A DNA stretch of 64,000 nucleotides. Origin: Saccharomycopsis malanga (Eukaryota > Ascomycota > Saccharomycetes > Ascoideales > Saccharomycopsidaceae). The translations under genes and the position numbers were made by a program. Below the pieces are notes generated by a model that did not search any database, was not told the origin of the DNA, and worked only from the letters and a program-made list of their open reading frames with translations. The stretch covers positions 2,170,001 through 2,234,000 of the forward strand of contig CP025323.1 of the NCBI GenBank assembly GCA_004014935.1. The letters are read 5' to 3'. Of this stretch, positions 30,180 through 38,633 are shown piece by piece. The first letter of the stretch is position 1. Every line of letters starts with the position of its first letter.

Positions 30180-31673
30180 CTAATCTTGCAAGACCTTTGC
30201 TTGTCTCCAATAATTGTCAACTTTGTAGCGGTTTAAGAAGGATAATGTGTCTTCGTCGGACTCGATTTTGTAGGTAGTCCATTTTTGGAAATGAAACTTC
30301 AAGATTTGGCCCTCCCATACCAAATGACACTTATTTCCCTGTAAACTTTGTAATTGGTACTCTATTGGGTCTTGTTCAGTGACAGCTTTAGGAATAACGT
30401 TTTGTTCCCAATCTATTCTTTCCAACAAGAGATGTTTGTATTTCTGTATTGCGTGGAATGAGCCTTCTACTATTATCAAGCTAAAATCAGAACTACGCAA
30501 GCAGCAAACTCCTGTCAACTTGTACTGTTTGGCATTGATATCCACTTTGAATATATGTTTGTTATTCACAAGTTTATCGACTTTGAAAACAGCCGAAAAG
30601 ATTCCCTGTTGATCGAGATCTTTGTCGACTTTTTTCTCAATTTTTTCATGTCTTTGTTCAGGGGTTAGTTTTCTAGATTCGTTTTCCTCAAAATGCTGTA
30701 GACGCCGCTGTTCAACTTCCTGACGTACTCTCATTTCCACAGCAGTAGGGTCTTTTATAGCTTCATTCGTAAGCACGTTCATGAGATTACTTAGCTTGAC
30801 CTTTGGTGGTGGGGCGGGATCTAAACCTAATTTGATTCTATCTTGGGTTTCTTTATGAGCTTCTGCTCTTCTATTTTTCCGTATTCTTTTCAACTCCTTC
30901 TTGGTCAAATACAATGACTTTGGAGGAGGCAAATATTTTTCCCAAGGAGCATTTATAGGAACAGGATGCTGAATATAACTTGTGATTGGAGTTTGCTCTA
31001 TATCATGAAGGACCAAAGTCTGTTTATTATCTTCGATTCTTTCCAAATTCACATCAACATCATCATACGATTTGCCTTTGTAAAACAAAGCCTCGTCCCA
31101 CCATTCAAGTCTTGGGGGATGCATCTTCTTATAGGCAATTTCATTGAGAGTTTCGTCAGGATCTAATCCTTTTTCTGTGATTCTGCGTGCTTCTTCTTGT
31201 TCTATTCTCGCCAATTCATCCTTTTCACGTATTTTATCAGCTAAAGCTACATATTTACCCTTTTCATTGAAAACCAACCCTTTGCGCTTTCTCTTGCTGT
31301 TATTTACAACTATCTCGGTGGGGTCGAAATAGGGATTTAATGCTTCCCGCGACACATGAGACTGTAAGTTTTTATAAAGTAATGGATTTTCAACCTCACG
31401 AGTGGTATTCTGCTGTTTAACACTATCCAAATCTCTCAATAAAGGATGTATCTTAGTACTATTCAAATCCATAATATTTTCATCTTTACTATTATGTTTA
31501 GGTAATTTTTTATCACTATTTTCATTATCATTTCTACCACCATTATTAAATCTTTCCATTGCCCGTTGTCTTGCTGCTGCCACCTTCTCTTCCAAACTTA
31601 ACTCGCTACCCTTGGGTCTCTTGTCTCCCCCCTTTCTATTATCCCAATTTCTGGCTCTTTTTCTATTGTTCAT
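30180..31673 (-). CDS. PRP3: PRP3, U4/U6 snRNP splicing factor
   Basis: 497 residues. The conserved PRP3 domain (about residues 100-330) contains 'NPYFDPTEIV', 'LEWWDEALF', 'ITSYIQHPVPI', 'PWEKYLPPPKSLYLTKKELKRIRKNRRAE' (each a short part of the family core) and 'PPPKVKLSNLMNVL'. The C-terminal DUF1115 domain follows (about 360-495, ferredoxin-like U4/U6-binding). The N-terminus is basic and Asn/Asp-rich. Prp3 binds the U4/U6 duplex in the tri-snRNP. It shares a 144-bp divergent spacer with SFM1. Confidence 0.95.
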   Translation of the reverse strand: MNNRKRARNWDNRKGGDKRPKGSELSLEEKVAAARQRAMERFNNGGRNDNENSDKKLPKHNSKDENIMDLNSTKIHPLLRDLDSVKQQNTTREVENPLLYKNLQSHVSREALNPYFDPTEIVVNNSKRKRKGLVFNEKGKYVALADKIREKDELARIEQEEARRITEKGLDPDETLNEIAYKKMHPPRLEWWDEALFYKGKSYDDVDVNLERIEDNKQTLVLHDIEQTPITSYIQHPVPINAPWEKYLPPPKSLYLTKKELKRIRKNRRAEAHKETQDRIKLGLDPAPPPKVKLSNLMNVLTNEAIKDPTAVEMRVRQEVEQRRLQHFEENESRKLTPEQRHEKIEKKVDKDLDQQGIFSAVFKVDKLVNNKHIFKVDINAKQYKLTGVCCLRSSDFSLIIVEGSFHAIQKYKHLLLERIDWEQNVIPKAVTEQDPIEYQLQSLQGNKCHLVWEGQILKFHFQKWTTYKIESDEDTLSFLNRYKVDNYWRQAKVLQD

Positions 31674-31817
31674 ACTCGATGTGTAACAATGTTTATCTCA
31701 TCGCTTACCACGGACAATTTCAAAATTTTATAGAGAGCGCATCTATATATATATGAAAAATTTCTGTCATCTTTATCACCATCTTCTCGGGCAACCTATT
31801 GTCAACCGCAAATAGAA

Positions 31818-32459
31818 ATGATCTACGTTATTGAGCATATGGAGGCTGGTTTCACCGAATGGGTGATATTGGAATATAGTCAAATTATCAGGGAGATAGG
31901 GTCCAAAAATTTGATTTTAACATCTTTACCAAAAAGCACTACTTCCAAAGACATTCCCCAAGCTTTGGAACAACTTGGTCTACAATGGACTACCAAAGAA
32001 ATCACTGAGCTCACCTGTCAAGATTTTGATGTGATTCCTGCGTCTGGTTTCGACAAGTCAAAAGCCTGTTTGCTTGATCCTGCGGCTACAGAAGATTTGG
32101 TTCCTACTGATTCCACCAAGTTTGATTTTTTCGTTTTTGGAGGTATTCTCGGCGACCATCCACCAAGAGACAGAACAGGGGAATTGAGAGACAAATATGG
32201 GTTTCAAGGTAAGCGTTTGGGTGCTAAGCAAATGACCACCGACACTGCCATCAGAACAACCCAAATTATAGTGGAAAAAGGAACAAAGTTTGAAGATATT
32301 CTGTTCATCGATTATCCTGAAATTAGATTTAGCAAGTATGAAGCCACCGAAATGCCTTTCAGGTACGTCCTTGACAAACAAGGAAAACCAATCTTGCCCC
32401 AGGGTATGCTTGATTTGATCAAAAAAGATTCTGAGCAGTCTATTGATGATCTTATTTGA
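31818..32459 (+). CDS. SFM1: SFM1, SPOUT-family protein arginine methyltransferase
   Basis: 213 residues, the same length as S. cerevisiae Sfm1 (YOR021C). Family signatures are 'YVIEHMEAGFTEWVILEY', 'FFVFGGILGDHPPRDRTGELR' and 'RRLGxxQMTTDTA'-type 'KRLGAKQMTTDTA', which form the knotted SPOUT cofactor site, and 'MPFRYV' near the C-terminus. Sfm1 methylates Arg146 of ribosomal protein uS3 (Rps3). Single exon; ATG at 31818. Confidence 0.93.
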   Translation: MIYVIEHMEAGFTEWVILEYSQIIREIGSKNLILTSLPKSTTSKDIPQALEQLGLQWTTKEITELTCQDFDVIPASGFDKSKACLLDPAATEDLVPTDSTKFDFFVFGGILGDHPPRDRTGELRDKYGFQGKRLGAKQMTTDTAIRTTQIIVEKGTKFEDILFIDYPEIRFSKYEATEMPFRYVLDKQGKPILPQGMLDLIKKDSEQSIDDLI

Positions 32460-32840
32460 ATATATTTATTTGTATAAAAAGCACTGCACTGTATGATGAC
32501 AGTCTGTCAGTATAAGCGTAGTTATAATTGTTTGACTGCTGCTTGAAGATTTGATTTGAATGGGTATTTATTGACTTGTGTAGATATTGAACAATTAATG
32601 AAAGTTTATCCAGTTTGAGAATTTACTACATCTTTTTAGTGTTTGCAACATGAATGACTAATACAATATATTTCTTATGAAATCTTGTTTTAAAAAACTG
32701 TTTTACAAGATTTAAGATATTTAATTATATTATTTGCCACAACCAAATATTCAACAGTTTGTATATATAAATCAACATCAGACACCATTTAAATGCTGAC
32801 TTTTTTTAATGAGTAATTCAAAATATCATTACAGTAGTAA
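32460..32840. other. Intergenic 3' of SFM1
   Basis: AT-rich, no gene seen. Confidence 0.45.
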
Positions 32841-32844
32841 AGGT

Positions 32845-33060
32845 ATCCTTATAATAGTAAAATATCATAATTTGATACTCAAAATTCATAATTTGATAGT
32901 CAAAATATCATTAAATTGGTAAAATTATAATTATATTGGTAAAATTATCATTATATTGGTAAAAATATCATTATATCGGTAAAAATATCCTTAGTAGTAA
33001 AGATATCCTTATAATAGTAAAATATTATTATTTGATAGTCAAAATTCATTATTATAGCCA
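32845..33060. repeat. Degenerate AT minisatellite
   Basis: Tandem units of about 18-20 bp built on AAAATATCATTATATTGGT variants (TTGGTAAAAATATCATTATA), about ten units, decayed at both ends. Confidence 0.7.
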
Positions 33061-33064
33061 AAAA

Positions 33065-33300
33065 TCTCTGGCTGGATAGTTCAGCGACTAATACTCTGTA
33101 AACCTAACAGGCGTAAGGGTTCGATCCCAACTACGAACACTTTTTACTCGTTGTTTTTACAATGTTAAACAGGCAAGCATAACTGCCTAGACCAAAGTCT
33201 AGTGCTTACTTTTCAATTCATCATATTGGAAGATTATGATAAAGAAACATACATTGGGGATCCCATTGGATTTACCTTTAAATATAGCGCTTATGAAATC
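33065..33300 (+). mobile_element. R1 tRNA-derived repeat, copy with both boxes and hairpin
   Basis: A-box region 'TGGATAGTTCAGCGACTA', B box 'GGGTTCGATCCCAAC' (33117-33131), T5 run in 'GAACACTTTTTACTCG', and the perfect hairpin CTAGAC-CAAA-GTCTAG at 33187..33202. It ends within 'AAATATAGCGC', lacking the 'TACTGGGCTCG' core. Confidence 0.65.
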
Positions 33301-33335
33301 TTTTATTACCCGCCAGAAGAGCATCATATAATGGT

Positions 33336-34646
33336 ATGAGATGGTGGCGTACTGAATATCAAGAGATCACAGCAATACGGCAAACGATGGAGAAACAAGA
33401 AGTTAATGTGACGAAAGTCGATATCAATAAGGTAAAGAGTGTGATAGACCAAGAGTTTGACACGGAGATTTTATATAAGCATCGGGATCTTAGTGCAATA
33501 GAGAACGAGATAGGCAAGGCAGAAGCGCAACTTACAGTGCTTAAAAAGTATTACGAGGGCAAGGAGAAGGCTGGCAATAGCGCTGGTAAGAAGGCCAAAC
33601 GGAAATCGGCTAATGAAAGTCAAGATAGCACTGAACCAACGGAGTATTCTAAAAAGTACACTCAATTACTATCATTTTTGAACGCCGGAGGAGATAACAT
33701 GATTCTTCCCAAGAAACGGAAACAAGAAACGGTTTATTCGCCTGTTTCTAGCGGATATATGCAAACACGGTCCCAGTCGTCTTCGCTACGGCCTGTGGCT
33801 CGTATGAGACCGTCTACAAACTCGGTAGAATGTCAGTATCAACAGCAGAACAAATGTATATGTAGAAGATCAGACAATGTGCTTGTTTCGCTTGCATGTC
33901 CTAAATGTGGCAAGACTGACTTTTTATCGCCTCAGGGCTTCATAAACCATTGTAGAATCGCCCATACAATAGACATCTTGTCCCACGACCATGCTGCAAT
34001 GACCTGTGGAACGTTGTTGCCAAAGGCAGAACAGGATGACAATGGTTTAGAGGCATTGGAGAACTTGGAAAAACACGGTCTTGACCCCTCTGTAAATCTC
34101 AACAAGCCTGATTTGGCAGAGTATGCTAAAACCAACAAAAGAGGTCCTTTGGCCTCTATGAACGTTGAAAAGTTTGGCATCAGTAACGATATCAAAAAAC
34201 GTAAGCACAGTGAAGCATTGTCACCTACTGCCAGTGATCTCAAGTGTAGTCCAAGCACAGCAACCCCTGTACCGTCTGTAAAGCCAGTGGCCAAACAACC
34301 CAAACCTTCTTTTTCACATTTGAAAAACTTGTTTGGAGATCAAGTGGCTAATTTCGATGGGCTCGTGTCCTCTGCTACCGAGGACGTCCCAAATACCGAC
34401 CTCAATATAAGTGATGATGACAGTGACGACCTGAAAGAAGAGTCAGTGCAAGGCAAACATGCCCGCACAGCAAAAGAGCCCAAAAGGGAGACAGCAAAGG
34501 AATTTAGAGAGACAACAACAGATGATAATGAAATTAGAGACAAGAATGTAATTAGTAATAAAAATGAAGTCAAGCTTAAAAAAGAAGGTGTTGAAAAACC
34601 TAAAAGAGAAAGAGTATATCCTACTAGAAGAAACACTACAATATGA
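33336..34646 (+). CDS. AHC1-like zinc-finger protein (ADA histone acetyltransferase complex)
   Basis: 436 residues if the first ATG is used. A second ATG at 33387 (MEKQEVNVTK) removes an unusual 'RWWRTEYQE' leader and may be the true start. An N-terminal helix (about 20-75) is followed by a low-complexity stretch. A single C2H2-like finger then lies at about 190-215, 'CPKCGKTDFLSPQGFINHC' followed by RIAH, and further on 'HDHAAMTCG'. This finger and its flanks match the fungal Ahc1 type, a subunit specific to the ADA form of the Gcn5 complex. The C-terminus is acidic then basic (residues 375-436) with SDDDSDD, nuclear in character. The family call is from memory and moderate. Confidence 0.55.
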   Translation: MRWWRTEYQEITAIRQTMEKQEVNVTKVDINKVKSVIDQEFDTEILYKHRDLSAIENEIGKAEAQLTVLKKYYEGKEKAGNSAGKKAKRKSANESQDSTEPTEYSKKYTQLLSFLNAGGDNMILPKKRKQETVYSPVSSGYMQTRSQSSSLRPVARMRPSTNSVECQYQQQNKCICRRSDNVLVSLACPKCGKTDFLSPQGFINHCRIAHTIDILSHDHAAMTCGTLLPKAEQDDNGLEALENLEKHGLDPSVNLNKPDLAEYAKTNKRGPLASMNVEKFGISNDIKKRKHSEALSPTASDLKCSPSTATPVPSVKPVAKQPKPSFSHLKNLFGDQVANFDGLVSSATEDVPNTDLNISDDDSDDLKEESVQGKHARTAKEPKRETAKEFRETTTDDNEIRDKNVISNKNEVKLKKEGVEKPKRERVYPTRRNTTI

Positions 34647-35037
34647 TTGTAACAAACGTTTGCTGAAGCTGGTTTTCAGTGTTAGAGTGGCTCAATGTTT
34701 ATATAGTGTATATTAAGACAATACAAATTGAAATTAGAAGTGGATATATGCATTGTATGTTTTCATGGGTTTTAGTCATTTTGTCCATCTTTAGAGAGAC
34801 CCCAGTTGTGACTCCGTAGATGCAAATTGTGACGTTGAGCATTTCTAAACTTGAGGAATATTAGTCCATTATGCGATTGATAAACAGAGTGTGTTGAAAA
34901 GTCATGCTTCTTTACGTTGCCAATAAGGAATAAGTGTTGAAAATATTTACAAATTTCCAACTAAACCAAGAGACGAAAGTGGTATTTATAATGTTAGAAA
35001 TTGCAATCAATATTGAACAACTTATAACCTACACCAA
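34647..35037. other. Intergenic 3' of the AHC1-like gene
   Basis: AT-rich; no gene recognised before the R1 copy at 35038. Confidence 0.4.
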
Positions 35038-35175
35038 CCACTGGGCCATGGCTCAGTGGTTGGTGCTCTGACAAGAAAAAGGACCTGGCAGGAACACGGG
35101 TGGGAAGATCATGATAAACAGGACATTATTGGGTTTTATTCAGTCTCTTTAGACATGGCGCGTACGTACTTGATT
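35038..35175 (+). repeat. R1 repeat, 3'-truncated or deleted copy
   Basis: Well-kept head 'GGGCCATGGCTCAGTGGTTG' and 'AAAAAGGACCTGGCAGGAAC', with the body deleted, then 'TTAGACATGGCGCGTACGTA'. It lacks the terminal core and TTA tail. Confidence 0.6.
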
Positions 35176-35184
35176 TTATCCATT

Positions 35185-35345
35185 ATTTTGAGATTTTAAG
35201 TACAATTTTACAGACACCTTGAGATTTTAAGTACTATTTTACCAAAACCTTGAGATTTTAAGCACAATTCAACCAATATCTTAAACTTTTAAGCACTATG
35301 GGTTGATTTCCCAGCACCCTGATGTTTTGAGCACATAGACTCGCC
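35185..35345. repeat. Degenerate minisatellite, about 33-bp unit
   Basis: About five units carrying 'TTGAGATTTTAAGTAC' followed by AATTTTACCA-type spacers, diverging toward the right. It starts exactly where the R1 copy stops. Confidence 0.6.
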
Positions 35346-35587
35346 AACTTTAGACAAAGCCACATCATATATATTGGATTCCAACTTTTAACATAGCTAC
35401 ACCTTATATTTTCCACTACTATATATTAAAAATCTAAGCTTTAGACAAAAGTTTACCATAAATCTTGGATGTTTTAGCCATTTGTTACTCCAAATCCGTT
35501 ACTTTGGTAAATCAAAACTCTCAACCTTTTTATAAGCATCTTGCCTAGTGTTTTTCCATAATAAAGCACACTTTCAAATTATTTTTC

Positions 35588-35648
35588 ACTGATTGTTGTC
35601 TTGTCTACTATATAATACCACCTGTTGTCTTGTCTACTATATAATACT
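35588..35648. repeat. Two-copy tandem repeat, about 30 bp
   Basis: Two units containing 'TTGTCTTGTCTACTATATAA', almost identical. Confidence 0.6.
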
Positions 35649-35740
35649 ACATAATACGTAGACATTCAAGACAACCGTATATTTATAATCCATTGACATA
35701 TGCTTTTATCCATTGACATACCTTTTACAAGCATTCGCCA

Positions 35741-36525
35741 CTAATCCTTTCTGTAAGTCACTTTATCCACTTTAACCTCGTTGTCGATATAAGTATAAAT
35801 ATATAATGTACAGACTGATCCCTGTATATCTAGAAGGCAAAAGCTAGGTATAGACTCGACTAATACATCCTCCTCGTCTTGTTTACTAATTAAGTCCTCT
35901 TTTTTAAGGTCTTCCGAAGAAGGGTTGTCATTTTTAGAGTCTACAATATTCTTTTCATTACTTTCATCTTTATTATCAGCCGGTTGAGCTGATTCTTCCT
36001 GTGTATCGTAGTCATCTTCATCATCACTGAGTTCTTCAGTTGTAAAAGCTCCTGTGGCAGAGCCTGGGTTGATAAACAACTTATTGTCCAACGTGTAAGC
36101 TTCTACTCTATGAGTGCCTCCCCATATCAAGATATCTACATCCATTTTACGGGCTTCAATAAGAAGCGAAAGTGGGTCGTTTTTCGGAACAATATTGAAC
36201 CCATTCAAAAACCCTATTCTTAGCTGGTCGTGCTGTACCACTGACGAAAGAGGCAACTTGGGATCCAAATCATATGCACCCTTGACAATTTGGAGATCTG
36301 GAGAGAGCGACTTGAGGAATTCTAACGTTCCAATTGATGACGTAGAGTTGCCAAGACATAACACCTGTTGTATCTTTCCTGGAAGCAAAAGCTTTTTGAA
36401 CTATATTACGTTGTTAGCACTCTGATTGTTTCTATTAATCTCACTGCCATGTTGGTGCTTACCTCATCTGGAAAATCAATGGCTCGATATGGTATATGTA
36501 TATCGCCTATAGCAAGAAGAAGCAT
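35741..36525 (-). CDS. VPS29: VPS29, retromer subunit (two exons)
   Basis: Exon 1 is 36463..36525 and exon 2 is 35741..36400, with a 62-nt intron (donor GTAAGC, branch GCTAAC, acceptor TAG). The spliced protein has 240 residues and begins MLLLAIGDIHIPYRAIDFP, then 'FKKLLLPGKIQQVLCLGN', the Vps29 phosphoesterase-like fold. Other motifs are 'QIVKGAYD', 'HGxx'-equivalent 'IGFLNGFNIVP', 'DVDILIWGGTHRVEAY' and 'FINPGSATGAF'. Vps29 forms the retromer core with Vps35 and Vps26 and recycles cargo from endosomes to the Golgi. The canonical metal-site residues are partly altered, as in other Vps29. A long acidic insert (about 145-205, Asp/Glu/Ser/Lys) separates the last strands, similar to the yeast-specific insertion. 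Confidence 0.93.
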
Positions 36526-36730
36526 CCCCTAATATATGTATCTGATTGAGTACCACTGTCCAATTCAGTATTCGCGAATAAAACGGACCAAAATAAAACT
36601 AACTAACCGCTGATTATGGAAATCCCACAACATTCCTCCTCTAAAATAGTAACGTATCCGTATACCTCAGGATAACACCCGTACACCACCCATCCACACA
36701 TTAGAATGTTATTAAAGTTCAATTTCATAG

Positions 36731-36770
36731 TAATAATATTATCTTATATTTCGAGCCCAGTACGTATTTC
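36731..36770 (-). repeat. R1 tail-only fragment
   Basis: TAATAATATTATC-type tail plus 'TTATATTTCGAGCCCAGTAC' (reverse complement of the R1 end). Confidence 0.6.
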
Positions 36771-36932
36771 ATTCTCAATAGATTTTTTATTCAAAGTCGA
36801 AAATACTTGTTGGCAGTCATAAGGCATTAGTGCAATTAGTGTTTTTATTTGGAAAAGAATCATTGACTTAATTTCTATAGATATTCTAACATGCTTTATA
36901 TATTGTATATGTTTAGTTAAAATATGGTCAGA

Positions 36933-37042
36933 ATGATTATATCTTGTATTTCGAACCCAGTACATTTCAGTTTCGTATATACGCGCTATGTCTAAAGGGA
37001 TTTAAACCCAATCATGACCTGAGGTAATCATGATCTGCTCGC
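36933..37042 (-). repeat. R1 5'-truncated copy
   Basis: 'GTATTTCGAACCCAGTAC', 'GTATATACGCGCTATGTC' and 'AACCCAATCATGA' are the 3' part of R1 in minus orientation. Confidence 0.65.
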
Positions 37043-37061
37043 CGTCTTTTTTTTCAACAGC

Positions 37062-37113
37062 CGATAATAATATCATTATCTTATTTTTCGAGCCCAGTAC
37101 GTATCAGTTTCGT
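37062..37113 (-). repeat. R1 tail-only fragment
   Basis: 'TTTTTCGAGCCCAGTACG' with the TAATAATATCATTATC tail; ends at 'CAGTTTCGTGAG'. Confidence 0.6.
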
Positions 37114-37369
37114 GAGTTGATATATTATATTTTTTATTTATTAGTATAATATCAATAATAATTAATAATCAAGCCTAGTATTCATTATATTACTTTTCCA
37201 GACTCATTTTAAATAAAGTGAAACTATAAACCAGCTGTACATAATCTAAAAATTGTAGTGTTCTGCTTCAATCTTATTCTAGGCTGTCAAGAATAAAGCA
37301 ATTTCAAAATAAGTGACATTTCTTTGTCTCAAAAACTTTAAAGTTAGATTAGAAAAAAGGTTTGCATGA

Positions 37370-37440
37370 AACAGCCTCCCCTGAACAGAGGTATAAGTTA
37401 TTAAAAAGCACATTCAAATCTTGAAGGCAGCGCAAATAAA
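37370..37440 (-). repeat. R2 fragment (3' part)
   Basis: 'AGCCTCCCCTGAACAGAGG' and 'TTATTAAAAAGCACATT' match the R2 segment at 4384-4432. It probably belongs to the same copy as 37563..38165, split by an R1 insertion. Confidence 0.5.
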
Positions 37441-37465
37441 ACTAAACACAATCAAAAAATATGGA

Positions 37466-37562
37466 ATAATAATAATAACAATATGATAATGATATTATAT
37501 ATTTCAAGTCCAGTACATATCAGTTTCGTATATACGCGCTATGTCCAAGGGGACTTGGTAAA
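37466..37562 (-). repeat. R1 5'-truncated copy inside an R2 element
   Basis: 'ATATTTCAAGTCCAGTAC' and 'TCGTATATACGCGCTATGTC' flanked on both sides by R2 sequence in the same orientation. Confidence 0.6.
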
Positions 37563-38165
37563 TTCTGTCAAAATGATACTTCCTAACTATTAGATACTTT
37601 ATAAAAGCCAAATCCTAAAACAAAGTACATATAATAAAACTCTAGGATTTAAACAGTATAGAAGTATAATATTTTATGGTTTGGTTTGCGGTAAAGACTT
37701 TAAACAAATCATTTAAAAAAAATCAAGTTTTGGTTTAAAATGGCATTTTTCTGTTTTTATCAAAATTTCTGCGAAACTTTAACATTTTTTATTATAAATA
37801 GTACTATAATATAGCAAAAAAATTCAAAATATTATTAAACGTTTTTTTAATTCAAAATAAACTGAATAGCATTAGTTTAATTTGATGAAACCTTCAATGA
37901 TTATTCCAAAACCTCAAGAGCGCGAATCGAGAACCAAAACCCCAAGTGAGGAACGCCACACTTGTTTTGCATGGTGCATGGTGGCGCATGATAGCTCAAC
38001 CAACTGGGCCACCTGGCAATAATAAGGCATATAGATATATGTTTGTTAAAAAGAGAAAACATCTTAACTTTTCGAAAGTATATTTTGGCAATTAACATGC
38101 CCTGCCAAGCGTATAACAGAAGTGGAAGGGTTATTGGGTGATCTATGAGATATGTTACGCTTTGT
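37563..38165 (-). mobile_element. R2 dispersed element, head side
   Basis: Shares 'AAATGATACTTCCTAAC', 'AAGCCAAATCCTAAAACAAA' and the tRNA-like head (about 37910-38030, with 'GAGCGCGAATCGAGAACC' as B-box complement) with the copy at 4179..5330. The upstream segment at 38060-38165 ('GGAAGGGTTATTGGGTGA') is also shared, showing that R2 starts over 100 bp before its tRNA-like head. Confidence 0.62.
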
Positions 38166-38357
38166 TTTGGTTTGTCTATGAGATGAGTATTGTTGTGGAT
38201 GATATCAGAATAACACATATCAATCATTAGTTGAGATGGACATGCCATTGATATTGATAAACTATTATGACAATGTAACGGTTACAAGACCGCGCCGCAT
38301 TGGCTGTGGCAGTTTACGATACTATTAATAATGCTCCATATTGCTTAATAACAAATA
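38166..38357. other. Short unique stretch between repeats
   Basis: No gene or repeat recognised. Confidence 0.35.
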
Positions 38358-38615
38358 CTAACTTATATTTCGAGCCTAGTAAATACCAGTTTCGTATATA
38401 CGCGCCATGTGTAAAGGGGCTTGGTAAAACCCAATCATCCAGTTGATTATAATCTTCTTATCCAGTTGGTTGAAAGTAAGCAGTTACGCCTGTGGGTAAA
38501 GTCAGGTTCAGCATCGTAAAAGCATCAAGTGCAAAGCGTTCGTGTCACGAAACAAACCCATGAGTCTTTTATCTTTTCCAAAAGTAGTATCTGCTAAACT
38601 ATCCTACCCAGCGGC
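38358..38615 (-). mobile_element. R1 repeat, near full-length but rearranged body
   Basis: 3' core 'ATATTTCGAGCCTAGTAA' and 'TCGTATATACGCGCCATG', body 'GTTGGTTGAAAGTAAGC', then a decayed head ending at about 38615. It reaches within 20 bp of the USA1-like stop codon. Confidence 0.55.
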
Positions 38616-38633
38616 TATATATCACAAAAAACA

